Positions 1 to 10,818 of a DNA stretch of 54,281 nucleotides are shown one piece after another. The first letter of the stretch is position 1; every line of letters begins with the position of its first letter. The translations under genes were made by a program, and so were the position numbers. The DNA comes from Spirogloea muscicola (Eukaryota; Streptophyta; Zygnematophyceae; Spirogloeales; Spirogloeaceae): contig WELB01000077.1 of assembly GCA_009602725.1 (NCBI GenBank), forward strand, positions 301,334 through 355,614, in the 5' to 3' direction. The notes under the pieces are model-generated. The model saw nothing but the letters and a program-made list of their open reading frames with translations. It had not been told where the DNA came from and ran no database searches.

Positions 1-370
1 CAACTAAGGCCTGCGGAATGCTGGAGTGGCCCAAGCTGCCCCCCCGACTTCGACGACGCGCATCAACCAGCCGGGCCAGATGCTGGATCAGGGAGGACCA
101 TTTCACGCCGTAGCCTCCATAGATATCCATGGCACACGGGTAAAGATGGTCCCCTCGAGGATGATCATGGTAGTGCCGCTCCTTCTTGCGCTCCGCGCTG
201 GACGTGGCCCAGCCAGACACGGTTGACGTTGGTGCGCCAGCCTTGTATGCGTCGATCAGTACCACGTCCAAGAGCAGACGAGGCCCACCGCCCCGCGGGG
301 TAGCGACCACGTCCAGACGCCGCACGTATGGCTTGCCGCGCCTTGAGGAGATTGGCATGATCCCAGACAA
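1..370 (-). mobile_element. Retroelement-type ORF remnant, endonuclease-like part
   Basis: On the minus strand, about 230-340 reads RRLDVVATP followed by LLLDVVLIDAYK. This closely matches the better preserved copy at 44.98-45.48 kb (RRVDLVATP...LLQDVVTTDAYD). The pattern of basic-x-D, a short loop, then D-V-V resembles the PD-(D/E)XK (restriction-like) nuclease core found C-terminal to reverse transcriptase in several non-LTR retroelements. No intact reading frame is present, and the element may continue beyond the window edge. The family assignment is inferred from the motif pattern only. Confidence 0.45.
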
Positions 371-589
371 AAAAGAAAGAACGAAGGAATGCAGAGGGTG
401 TTCATGACTACACTAGCGGAGCCATTCAGAGTAGAGGGCGATGATTGGCTTCGATTGGGCCAGCCCAGAGTAAGAATGAGCAGTGCACGAAGGGGCCAGA
501 AAAGCGGTACTGCACTTCCGGCCTTGGCCTTTGTTCATCCTTTTTGTGGGCTGGCTTTGAAGAAGGACGCCCTCACAATCTGAACGCAG

Positions 590-870
590 TGTCTGGAGAA
601 GACCAGTGGCTTCTGACAGCAGCAGGCTCTCTCGCCCAGGTGTGTCGCATGCGCCTGTCGGTACCACTGCAGCGGTCAATGTCACACACGTTGCATCTGC
701 GCGCAATCGCCCTGGCTGCAGCCTCTGGCTATGTTCATTCTCTTGCTGGGCTGGCCAATCACAGCCATCGCCTCTACTGGAGGAGACTCTCTGCTTCATT
801 GTCTGGCTATAGACAGGGGACCTGCTACCCGGAGACGAATTGCTCTGACCTGGGGCTGCTCACACGGTGA
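590..870 (+). mobile_element. Retroelement-type ORF remnant, C-terminal helix
   Basis: The plus strand encodes AAGSLAQVCRMRLSVPLQRS and then an Ala-rich stretch. The same terminal block occurs at 940-1148 (+), 28.44-28.55 kb (-), 44.65-44.86 kb (-) and 46.09-46.29 kb (-). In the fullest copy it lies downstream of the endonuclease-like domain. A copy of the short GGGCTGG repeat (about 745-790) is embedded in it and adds unrelated sequence to the frame. Confidence 0.45.
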
Positions 871-939
871 TGTAGAGCACCCACTCGCCACTAGAGTCGC
901 TGTGTGCTTTAACACAGTAGCCCGCCGCCAAGGGCAGCG

Positions 940-1148
940 GAGCGAGCAGCCTGGCTTCAATGCCGCCGGGTCCCTCGCTCAAGTCTTCCGGATGCGCTTG
1001 GCCATTTCCTTGCAGCGGTCTCTTGCCTTCGCGGTTCACTTGCGCACAGGCCGCGGTTTGGCGGCGGCCTGCCTCTGGCCTACGTCAGGGCGACGTCTAT
1101 CCGCCTGCTAGCTATTCCGATTTGCATCTACTGACTAGAGATTACTGA
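940..1148 (+). mobile_element. Retroelement-type ORF remnant, C-terminal helix (second copy)
   Basis: The frame reads FNAAGSLAQVFRMRLAISLQ and continues with an HLRTGRGLAAA-like end, stopping near 1148. It is a tandem, same-strand relative of the copy at 590-870 and is closest to the minus-strand copies at 28.44-28.55 kb and 46.09-46.29 kb. It is non-functional as it stands, because no upstream catalytic part adjoins it. Confidence 0.45.
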
Positions 1149-1199
1149 GAGCCCCCTTACTGACGTCTTTAGCACAAAGTACCTTGCTTTCTGCGCCAA

Positions 1200-1800
1200 T
1201 CCGGCTCCTTCAGACCTTGTCCATTCCTTTTGGGCTGGCCTCTCACAGCCACCGTCTCTTCTGGACCTTGACATTCTTTAGCGCTTCTCTGGCCCTTTGA
1301 ATTTCATTCATTAATTTATCTGGGCTGGCCAATAGCCACCGCCCTCACAGGCAGAGTCTTCTTCTCTTACACAGCCTTCGCCCCCCTTTCCTTCTTTCCT
1401 TCTGGGCTGGCCTCTCTCAAGCAAATAGGCTCATCAGAAGGAGGCGAGGGCTGTGAAAAGCCAGCCAAAAGCAATGGACAAGGTCCGAAGGGGCCGGAGA
1501 GTGCTGAAATTTACATAACTAATGTACCACGAAGGATGGTCACTTAGTAACCTCTAGTAAGCAACCGCAGGTCAGAAGCCACTCTTACAGCCATTGCCTT
1601 ACACGGGAAGAGCTATATCTTCTTCGGGAGAGTTGCTTCTTCTCGGTGCCACGGTCGAGGCCCGTGCCAGGCGCGTGAACAGCCCCACTGGGACGATGAG
1701 ATACTGGTCAGGCTTTCGATCTCAGTGACAAAAACTTCACGGAAAGGGGCGATGCCTGTAAGGCCAGCCCAAAGAGAATGGATATGGGTGTCGGTGGATG
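1200..1800. repeat. Cluster of short GGGCTGG/CCAGCCC dispersed repeats
   Basis: Copies of a short repeat lie in both orientations: (G)GGCTGGCC at about 1232, 1322 and 1403, and the reverse CCAGCC(C) at about 1459 and 1763. They usually come with a CTTGTCCATTC(C)TTT-like or reverse GAATGGACAAGG-like flank. The same family recurs at 12.5-15.9, 25.8, 28.3, 44.5 and 45.9 kb. No coding sequence is recognised here. Confidence 0.6.
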
Positions 1801-2706
1801 TCAGTAATTAAAAGCAACACCCATGAAATTATCAATGACAGGAGCTTTTGACAAAAAGGATCATCTGCAAGGATGTTAAGCCAAGGTGGCTAACAGGCAA
1901 GCTCTGGAGCTTTTGACTTTGGTTACATCAATGGCCTCTGCACCACATAGCTCATGCTCAGTTGTGCACTCGACAGTGGTGGGAGTGCTCCTCAAGGAAG
2001 GCGTCAGCAGGTATCTCTCCGCGCTGGGATGGCGGCAAGAATTGCAGGACAAGCCCGCCCTCAATTGCCAGGATTGTCAGCAATGCAGGGGAACCAACAA
2101 CGGCCAGCCACTAGGCACAGTAAAAGTAACATTCATTGTTGGGGGCCTGCATCAACAAGACACCCATCTTAAGAATCAATGCCCCAAGCAGATTAAGCCA
2201 TGACACGGTGAGGTGCGCCACGGGAGAGCCATGCGTCGAGCATCACCATGCACCATACACCTACAGCGAGCCATGACCTCATCAGGCACGTGACTATTAC
2301 GTGGTTAGACTTGCTGCTGGCTGTGCTACAGGCCATCTTGTCCCCCTGCTTCCCAGTGTATCTAGGACAAAGTCAAAAAATTTACAAGTACAGGCCCAGG
2401 AGGAAAGGACAACTCCTGGCATCCATGCCTCCTTTCGAAAGCATCAAGAACTCACAGTCCTCAGACGCTGTGGTTGTAGCAGTCTGAACGCTGGGTATAC
2501 GAGGTGCACTCCACGTACTTCAAGTCCTCAGTATGTTGGCCTTCTCAGGACTCGCGTTGCTGCCCCTTCTGAGGATGTATAGAGGAAGCAGGGAGGGTGC
2601 ACAAGTCACATCATTCACCCACATGAGGTACAGACAGCCGCCGCTTTCAATGACGGAGAGCAGTAAGTGGAATCTGATGAGCATACACCGCCAGTGCTAG
2701 CTGGCA
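1801..2706. other. No recognised gene
   Basis: Short open frames occur on both strands, but none shows a recognisable domain or spliceable continuation. The stretch is probably the 3' flank of the minus-strand RRP46 gene plus intergenic sequence. Confidence 0.5.
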
Positions 2707-4633
2707 CTAAACACAAGACAAGGACCTCATCTGCCACGTCATATGGCAGGCCACAAATGTCACAGACCACTGTGCTTTCAAGGCCTGTGTGAGCAACACT
2801 CCGGGGGGGGTTCTTAAGCAGCCGTTTCTGCGCACCTGATGTTGCTCTATGCCCCTCCTGTCAAAGTCGCTCACCACCGTGCAGGCAGCACGGCCGCGTG
2901 CAAGGCATGCCAAGTAATCATCCACTGCAGAATGGAAGGGAAGGCCTTAAGAGACTCATTGTTTGATCTGGTTGAGACAAACGAAGTCACAGCAACGGAG
3001 TCAAAGAGTCAAATCTTCACTAGTATGTATGATATCCTGTGGATAGCCTATTCCAGCATTTGGCATTGTCGCAATGAGTACCTTCCATGCTGCCCCAAGT
3101 AATAGAGGTGGTCACGCCCTCCTCTGGTGGTGCGGAGGAGCTTGACACAGCCGGACTTGCCACGGTGCCCTGCTCGACTTGCAGCGGCGTGCTCTTATAG
3201 GCAAGACAAGCCAGCCCCTGTGCAACCTGACAAGCTTGCCGCCCTTGTCAACTTCTCAAAATACATTCATAGTCATGAAACCAATCCTACAAGGACTTGG
3301 CGATGAAATATCAGTACATAAGAGGCAGAATGGCGCAACGGAGGCAGAAGCCAGGACCTCCAGTGTAGTAGCAACATTTAACAAGGATCATGGCAGCCCA
3401 TGGAGAAAGTACCACAAACCTGCTGCTCCTTGGCTGTCGGGTCCAGCATGATTTCCCCTGCTTCCATCACAGCGCACGTCACAGCATCTGCGCCCAACCG
3501 AGCAGAGAAACAACCAATGAGCCAGATGTTGCACACACTACCAAACACGGCTTCAGAGATAGGGCTCTCAAGTCAGGCTTTTGCACTGAGCTAGGAGGAG
3601 GACAACTGCAGCCTGCCACGGCGTCAAAGCATGACAGCATTGCCCAAAAGCGGGGCTCCTACGAGAACTTCTCAGCAGACAAAAAGGATCAGAAACTCAC
3701 AGATGCGACATCTCATGGCAATCCCTGCGTCGACGAGGGCTGCACAGGCCCCGTTGATGGCGCAAGCCAAGAGCTGGAGGTCAGCAGTAAAGGCCAAGGC
3801 CATCTCCTAAGTATACTGACTCTTGAGATCAGGACAAGCCAATGGACCCATAAATCTCTGCTGGACAGATCTTAAGAGCAGGCAAGCAGACCTTGACAAG
3901 ACAAAGGCGTGAGAAAGACCACATGGGCAGCAGTCAATGTGAGGACCAATGCAAACAAGGTAGGCAACGTGCGGCACAGGCTAGGATACGGCGCCATCGT
4001 CGTGACAGACCTGTCACAGCTCAAGCGCAACTCAGCAGTGGTTGTTGTCAAAGCTGCTGCAGGCCTGTTGACCCACTTCGTGCATCATGGTGTGCAATGC
4101 CGCCCAATCCGTCGTGCCGCCAGTCGACCGCGCACCTGTATGATGACAGAGATGCTGGTGCGCGGATGCAGCACGGCCAGCACGACCGCCTCGAGCGTGC
4201 GCCGCACGACCAGCTCCGCCTCGCGCTCCGCATTCCCTGCCCGACCCAATAAACAATGTCACTAAGTCAGGCCTGATGCACGTCAGAACCCCCAACATGG
4301 CCGACCGACCCAAACCCAAAACCCTGAGTCATAAACCCCTGACCCCTAAACCCAAAACCCTTGAACCTCGAACCCCAAACCCCAATCCATCAATGAGGGC
4401 TCCGCCCTGCCTTGCCTGGGAGCCAAAAGCGAAGCTTGGATAACCAAACCGCCAAGGTTATGGAGCATCGAGACAGGGACTTGAAACCTCGACCTCAGCC
4501 TTGAGGAGATCATCGCCACCTGCCAGGCCGCTGCGGGGCTTCCATTGGACGTCGAGCGTGGCGCGCTCCGCGTTTTCGCGGCGGCCCGCCGCCGGCCGCG
4601 GGCCGTACACCGCGACGAGCACGCTCGTGTCGC
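2707..4633 (-). CDS. RRP46: Exosome complex RNase PH-like subunit RRP46, 5' truncated
   Basis: RRP46 (EXOSC5) is a non-catalytic subunit of the six-member RNase PH ring of the RNA exosome, which degrades and trims RNA 3' to 5'. Exons on the minus strand, all phase-compatible: 4633-4520 (GDTSVLVAVYGP..., the diagnostic start of the RNase PH fold), 4236-4136 (RRTLEAVVLAVLHPRTSISV), 4010-3990 (VCHDDGA), 3773-3701 (LLACAINGACAALVDAGI), 3487-3420 (VTCAVMEAGEIMLDPTAKEQ), 3357-3318, 3177-3082 (TTSITWGSME) and 2924-2707 (VDDYLACLARGRAACTV). That gives about 242 residues. The first roughly 35-40 residues of the family are missing: the first exon opens at a splice acceptor and nothing suitable lies upstream. 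The smallest exons (3357-3318 and the start of 3177-3082) are the least certain. The C-terminus runs about 30 residues beyond the usual end, so the last stop may not be the true one. Intron 1 holds telomere-like repeats and a tRNA-Gly-like half. Confidence 0.82.
4309..4388 (-). repeat. Degenerate telomere-like tract in RRP46 intron 1
   Basis: The plus strand reads imperfect CCCTAAA/AACCCC units, so the RRP46 transcript (minus strand) carries TTTAGGG-like units. The tract lies wholly inside the intron between exons 4633-4520 and 4236-4136. Units are degenerate, unlike the clean arrays at 13.6 kb. Confidence 0.7.
4475..4506 (-). other. Partial tRNA-Gly-like 3' half in RRP46 intron 1
   Basis: The minus strand reads CAAGGCTGAGGTCGAGG, then TTCAAGTCCCT. 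This matches the anticodon-stem-to-T-arm part of the fuller tRNA-like sequence at 37071-37141. Only the 3' half remains and it cannot form a cloverleaf. It begins a few bases inside the intron, right after the exon 1 donor. Confidence 0.45.
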
Positions 4634-4770
4634 CTGCGCGGAGGCGGCGCCGGCGCCTCAGCTGCCGCCGCCACTGCCGCCGCCGCCGCCTGCTGTCGCC
4701 GGCCTTGCCTCCTGGCAACGACGGCGGCGCTGTGGCTGACATCCGCCGGCCGAGCGACTCCCGCGCGCAG

Positions 4771-4943
4771 GCACCATCCCGCTGTCGCCGTACATGTTCT
4801 GGCCGCGCGGCGACGCCTGGGAGCAGCTCCGCGCCGCGCTCGACGCGCGGCCGTGGATCGGCCGCCGCCGCAGCGTCGCGCTGCTCAACCAGGCCACGGA
4901 CATCATCAATCTGTGGCAGCAGTCCACCTTCCCGCAGCAGTGA
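4771..4943 (+). CDS. PSRP3: Chloroplast 30S ribosomal protein PSRP-3/Ycf65, last exon only
   Basis: PSRP-3 (Ycf65) is a plastid-specific component of the chloroplast small ribosomal subunit. The exon opens after a CAG acceptor at 4770 and encodes [18 protein letters not shown], then PWI, then [14 protein letters not shown] and a TGA at 4941-4943. These are the family's signature C-terminal blocks. The usual N-terminal half (transit peptide and the strand-rich segment ending in a Val-Asp-Gln motif) is not found upstream. Instead, the 5'-truncated RRP46 begins on the other strand only about 140 bases away. The gene is therefore either broken here or its 5' part was lost in assembly. Identity is confident; completeness is not. 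Confidence 0.85.
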
Positions 4944-5197
4944 TGCCCACGACTTGACCGTCGCCGCCACCTTTGCCGCCCTCCGCTGCTGCAGATGCAG
5001 CAGCTGGTGCGTGAAGACGCGTGCAGCGCCGCCGCCGCCGCCGGTCCTTGCTTCTTGATGTCAAGCCCTCTCACACTTCACCGCACTCAGTCGAGAGCCT
5101 GGCTCGTATCCAGTCGGACCTGCTGCCGCTGCGCTACCTTCCTGAAGAGGTCNGCGGAGCACGTTGCCGGGGAGGGCCCCGGCTTCGGCAGCCAGCG

Positions 5198-5199
5198 CC

Positions 5200-5236
<37 letters not shown>

Positions 5237-5239
5237 CGC
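5198..5239. repeat. GGC trinucleotide repeat before the XPD start
   Basis: A nearly pure CGG/GGC run ends two bases before the XPD ATG. An N at 5153 just upstream shows the assembler struggled with this GC-rich 5' region. It is presumably 5' UTR of XPD. Confidence 0.8.
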
Positions 5240-5240
5240 G

Positions 5241-8200
5241 ATGAAGTTCAAGCTGGAGGGGCTGACGGTGTACTTCCCGTACGAGTTCATCTACCCGGAG
5301 CAGCACGCATACATGCTGGAGCTCAAGCGCGCGCTGGACGCCCGCGGGCACTGCCTGCTGGAGATGCCGACGGGCACCGGCAAGACCATCACGCTGCTCT
5401 CCCTCATCACCTCCTACCAGGTGCCACGCCTTCTCAGCCCCTCCACCATCAAACCCCACACCTCTTACATGCTTATCGTCTTCCATTCTGGATGCTTTGG
5501 CTCTGGACTGTACCACGATTTGAACCCCTACCTGAGATCAGCTGTAGATGTTGTAACCATTGCCCTTACATTGAGGTCCGGCCCCTGACGGTCGAGGCTT
5601 CGGCTGTGACTTAGGGGTGCCGTGATGGGTTCAGGGTTTTATGGCCGACTCGGCCCCTTCACTTTCCTTTAGAACTGCCAAAACACCAGGAATTGCAACC
5701 GGAGTCTGTAGCCTTAAGCCCTTCAATAGCCGCCCTTCCCATGGCACTAATTAACGGTGCAAAAGGCACTGATGGCAAGTCCTCCATGCCAGCCCGTCCA
5801 GCAGCTCAACCACAGCAGCATGGCTGGGCTTGGCCTGCCTGCTCCGCAAGAGTTCAGGGTTTAGAGTTTAGGGGTAGGGTTAAGGTTTAGGTCAAAGGTT
5901 TAGGCTTAGTGTTAAGGGTGAGACAGCAAGCAGCGGGTGACCTCCTATGCCCACGAGGCTTTCAGACTGACGGCTTTCCGTGCACCTGTGTCACGCAGCT
6001 CGCAAACCCGGGCATGGGGAAGCTGATATATGCCACGCGCACCGTCCACGAGATGGAGAAGGTGGGCAAGGCAGATCGCGGTCGGCCAGCTGCGGCAGAC
6101 TCGGTTGCGATTGTCTGCAGCGTGCGCATGTCATATAGTAAGCCTGCCTGACACAGGGCTCAAGCTCAAGGAAAGCCCATCCCAAGCCTGAAGCCCCTGA
6201 TTGTCAAGCCGTAATGGGTAACCATAAGCCCTTGATCTCGGATCGTGCAACACTGAAGACCCTCCCTGCAAGTTGGCGCAGGTCCTGGCGGAGTTGCGCC
6301 AGCTGCAGGCATACCAGGAGAAGGAGATTGGCAAGGCAGCACAGATCCTGGCGCTGGGCCTGAGCTCGCGCAAGAACCTCTGCGTCCACCCCCGCGTCGG
6401 GGGCGAGGGCTCGCGCGACAGCGTCGACAGCGGCTGCCGCAAGCTGACCGCGTCGTGGGTGCGCGCCGCTGCCATGGAGAGCCACGCCGACATCGAGCTC
6501 TGCGACTTCTTCGAGGGCTATGAGAAGAAGGGCGCTGACGCGCTGCTGCCAGCCGGCGTGTACACGCTCGCTGAGCTGCGCCGCTTCGGGCGTGAGAAGG
6601 GCTGGTGCCCCTACTTCCTCGCACGCCACATGATTACCTTTGCTAATGTTGTTGTCTACAACTACCAGGTGTGCAAACCCCCCTCCTCCCTTCACTCACA
6701 CCCCGCAAGCTGCCCATAGCCTTCCACCAGCTGCTTTACATACACGATGGCATCATGGAGTAGAGGTTGGGGTGTACTGCATCCTCAAACTTGTTTGAAT
6801 ACTCCAAAGGGTCTTGCGTTGGATTTCTTGCTGGATGCAAGCTGGCCGGAAACCCTTCTGCCAGCTCGTTGCAGTGGCCAGGAGGACTGGGACTTACTAT
6901 AGCTTGAAGAGATTCAGTCATATAATCTATAACCTATGCCTTGATCCTCGACACTCACACCTGGAATGTTGAACATTGATGTGGGCTGAAGCGAGGCTTT
7001 TCTTCTGCAGTATCTACTTGACCCCAAGGTGTCGGGCATCATTTCGCGGGAGCTGGAGAAGGAGTGCGTGGTCGTCTTCGACGAAGCTCACAACATCGAC
7101 AACGTGTGCATTGAGGCGCTTAGTGTGAACCTCCGCCAGCAGACGCTAGACGGCGCCTCGCGCAATTTGGCCAAGCTCAATACTACCATCGAGAAGTAGG
7201 GTCTCCTCTCTCCCGCCTTGGCCATTCTCCTCCATTCTCCTACCTATACTGCACTCAGATAGTTACACGGAACGACGTAGTCCTGCAATGACGTTGCCCT
7301 TCTGCCCTCCTCCCTGGCTCTTCAGCTTCTATCTTGATTGAATGGGGCAATCGAGCTTACAATGTGCCACTGCATGGATCTGGACAGGTGGTCTCACTTT
7401 ATAAGTTGGTGCCAATGTTGTCACCAACCTGGGCACCTGCACTGATACCACAGGCAGCTTCATTTCATGCATAGTAGATCTTTCCTCTATTGATAAGCAA
7501 TGTTGCTATTGCCAGATTTAAGGAGACCGATGCTACGCGGCTGCGGGCAGAGTACAATCGGCTAGTCGAGGGCTTGGCGCAGCGCGGAAACCTTCCTGGT
7601 CAGTCTCTGTCCAGCATCCACTCTGCAAGAAGCCAGCCCTTATTATAGGCACTGATGGTGCTCTGCACTCTGACTGCAGCGGTGCTTGCCAAGTCAAGAG
7701 CTGAGTTCTCACTCGCCATTCACCTGCTGGCTCGTGCTGCAGCATCAGACACGTGGTTCGCGAACCCCGTGCTTCCAGCCGACATCCTCAAGGAGGCCGT
7801 TCCAGGCAACATCCGGCGCGCCGAGCACTTTGTAGCCTTCCTGCGCCGCTTCATCGAGTACCTCAAGAGTCGAATGAAGGCCGATCAGGTCGAGCCAGCA
7901 CCCTACAATTTAGAGACTGCAGCTAAGCGACATCGTATGTTGTAAACATAGCTGAGCGCTTGACTTCAATCAAAACCCATTTACCTTAGGGTTCATGTTC
8001 AGGTCCTAGACCCTGGACTGTCAAGTGGGACACTGAATCCTAGATCTTAAAAAGTCCTCCATTGCTTGTGTTCGCTGGCAGGTGGAGAGCGAGGGGCCCA
8101 CGTCGTTCCTCGCATCGCTGCAGTCGGTCGTTGGCATCGACCAGAAGACTCTTCGCTTCTGCTACGATCGGCTGCAGTCGCTGCTCCTCACGCTGGAGGT

Positions 8201-10818
8201 CACCAACACGGACGAGTTCATGTACCTCCAGAGTGTCTGTGACTTTGCTACACTCATTGGGACGTATCAGCGTGGCTTTGCTGTCATCATGGAGCCCTTT
8301 GACGAGCGCATGCCCCACATCCCCGACCCTGTCCTGCAGGTCAGCCAGCCCGTTTCCATGATGTAGTACCTCTTCCGAAACTTGAGACTCATGAGAGGCA
8401 AAGAGTCTGATCTTTGTTACATGAGGATAGGCAGAGAATAGCAGTGCCCATGGCAGGGTTTAGGTACAAAGCCAAGCACCTTCTGCCCATTTGGCATGCT
8501 GAGGAGGGTTGTATTGCAGTGGCTACACTTTCAGCTTGGCTCCTGCAATGTCATAGCACTAGGCGTCTTCTTACTAGTTAGACTAATCTCATTTCACGTC
8601 ATTGATTCTGAACACAGTATTAGCACTTCTTCTGCATCTTTGTTGTTCTCTGGTTTGTCGGTCATGACTCGGCCTGGATCAATTGGCTTGACATGCAGCT
8701 TTGCTGCCTGGACGCTTCGCTGGCAATCAAGCCGGTGTTTGAGCACTTCCAGTCAGTAGTCATCACGTCCGGCACACTGAGCCCCATCGACTTGTACCCA
8801 CGTCTCCTCAATTTCAACCCGGTGTCCATCCAGAGCTTCTCGATGTCGCTCTCTCGCGACTGCCTGTGCCCTATGGTCCTTACTCGGGGCAGGTGAGGAC
8901 GTTCTATCTTCCCAGTCAGCAGGTCTTATGCAGCAGCCTTGTCTTGACCACGTGCATGGCATATAGTAGTGTCAGTATCTATATTGTCCATTAGCAGATG
9001 TGAAACATATCTGCAGGAACTTTCTGTGTTGCAGTGATCATTTGCCAGTCAGTACCAAGTTTGACATGCGGAGCGACCCCGGCGTCGTTCGCAATTATGG
9101 GCGCTTGCTAGTGGAGATGGTTGCGGCGGTGCCAGACGGCGTAGTGTGCTTCTTCGTCTCCTACTCTTACATGGATGGCATCATCAACACCTGGAATGAG
9201 ATGGGAGTCCTCAAGGTTTCACACACACATTTGCCAGTCTATATGAAATTCAGGTTGTTGAAGTAGGAGCGAGATCCTGCAGAAGGAGCTCCATCGTCCT
9301 GCCCCGTACAATCCTGTGCGCCTATCCAACTAATGCACCCAAGTTTGAGGGCGTAGTCCGTAGCTCCACAGTAGAGAGCTCTAGACTTAGCTCAGAAGTA
9401 TTGCCATCCTGTATCAGGATTGTCATCCAATACTCTCGGCTGTGAGCAGGAGGTTATGCAGCACAAGCTGGTCTTCATTGAAACGCAAGACGTGGTCGAG
9501 ACGACCCTGGCGCTTGACAACTATCGCCGCGCCTGCGATTGTGGCCGTGGCGCTGTCTTCTTCTCCATTGCTCGGTGAGCATGTCCAGAGGCCGATCTTG
9601 ACAACCCTGTACACCACACCAACCTGCTATTGCCTCACCGTGGTTGTTATTGACTGCTGGCCTAGTGTTCATGCCTATCTCCAGAGGAAAGGTGGCAGAG
9701 GGTATTGATTTTGACCGTCACTATGGCCGCTTGGTTATCATGTATGGCGTGCCCTTTCAATACACGCTGAGTCGGTGAGTGGGTCAGCTGTCACTTCACC
9801 CCCTTTCACATCTCCTACTTCATGCTAAGCATTTGCATAAGATGGCATCCACCAATGGAGCTCTCATAAGTAGTGCTCTGTTGCGGCAGAATATTGCGGG
9901 CACGCTTGGAGTACCTTAGAGAGACGTTCCAGATAAAGGAGAATGACTTCTTGACATTTGATGCTGTGGTATGAGATCTTGCATCGCTTGAATCTTCGAA
10001 TTCCATCAGTTATGCTGCTAGGATAGGAAGTTGGCTGTGCAAGCTGTTGCAGCTTGTGAATGTTGCTGCATTGCAAATGGAGGCAACATGCAACATGCTG
10101 GCTTGCCATGCCTATGGCCTAATGTCCTTGAGTGCTTGCAGAGGCAAGCGGCTCAGTGTGTGGGGCGCGTCATCCGCTCCAAGGCCGACTATGGCATGAT
10201 GATCTTTGCCGACAAGCGGTGAGATCCAAGCACGAGCACTGGCTGCTTATAAGCAAAGTGATTGGACATGCTCTAGGTGTGCCGAAGTCCTTTGGGGTAT
10301 TGCTGACACGTTCAGGATGCTGCAAAAGGAGTGTGTGAGATTCTATGAATGATGGAACAATGTTGCTGGCTATTGTAATCGAGTCATGGATAAGTTTGTG
10401 GAGCTGCACCGGCCAAGCATGCAACGCCCACATCACCTTCACTTGTGCTCAATGTGCAGCTATAATCGACACGATAAGAAGTCGAAGCTGCCGGCGTGGA
10501 TACTGACCCACTTGAAGGACGCGCACCTCAACCTGAGCACTGACATGGCCCTGCACATTGCTCGGGAGGTCTGCCCTGGCAGCTATATGCATAGTCCCTT
10601 GTCATCTGCAATGGTGCTGGAGCAAGTCTGCGTTTCTAATATGTAAAAGAATTGCAAATAAGGGTTACTGCACCCTCCCATAGCTACTCATGGCTATGAA
10701 TTTGGCTGTCCTCTGCGTGCCTCAGTTTCTGAGGAGGATGGCACAGCCATATGACCGCATGAGTACGCGCAACGGCACGCTGCTCTCAGAAGCGGACGTG
10801 GCCGCCATGGAGCTTTAG
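5241..10818 (+). CDS. XPD: TFIIH subunit XPD/RAD3 DNA helicase
   Basis: XPD (ERCC2, RAD3) is the 5'-3' iron-sulfur helicase of TFIIH, needed for nucleotide excision repair and structural in transcription initiation. Fifteen exons splice in frame into 749 residues (human about 760): 5241-5420, 5999-6061, 6282-6668, 7011-7195, 7516-7598, 7743-7888, 8082-8339, 8699-8892, 9035-9215, 9450-9574, 9685-9774, 9890-9968, 10142-10218, 10460-10568 and 10726-10818. Exon 1 holds the Q-like start and Walker [10 protein letters not shown]. Exon 3 carries all four Fe-S cysteines (in LCVHP, SGCRKL, ELCDFF and GWCPYF). Exon 4 has the DEAH box [11 protein letters not shown]. Exon 8 has VITSGTLSP. Exons 11-13 carry GKVAEGIDF and the motif [11 protein letters not shown]. 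An earlier in-frame acceptor at 7680 would lengthen exon 6 by about 21 residues; the shorter form fits the family. The gene looks intact. Intron 1 contains telomere-like repeats. Confidence 0.95.
5851..5922 (+). repeat. Degenerate telomere-like tract in XPD intron 1
   Basis: Imperfect TTTAGGG units such as GGGTTTAGAGTTTAGGGGTA run here on the plus strand, the sense strand of XPD. A weaker patch lies near 5612-5642. Both are inside the intron between 5420 and 5999. Confidence 0.7.

Noticed and set aside
4501-5058. Plus-strand 185-codon Arg/Ser-rich frame over PSRP-3
   Set aside because: It runs out of frame with the PSRP-3 exon and antisense to RRP46 exon 1; Arg/Ser/Pro runs come from GC-rich codons.
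6166-6695. Three overlapping minus-strand frames over XPD exon 3
   Set aside because: The sense strand carries the Fe-S cysteines and conserved XPD sequence; the antisense frames are open because of high GC third positions.
7680-7742. Longer XPD exon 6 using the acceptor at 7680
   Set aside because: It is in frame, but adds about 21 residues at a site where the family has none; the acceptor at 7742 restores the expected spacing.
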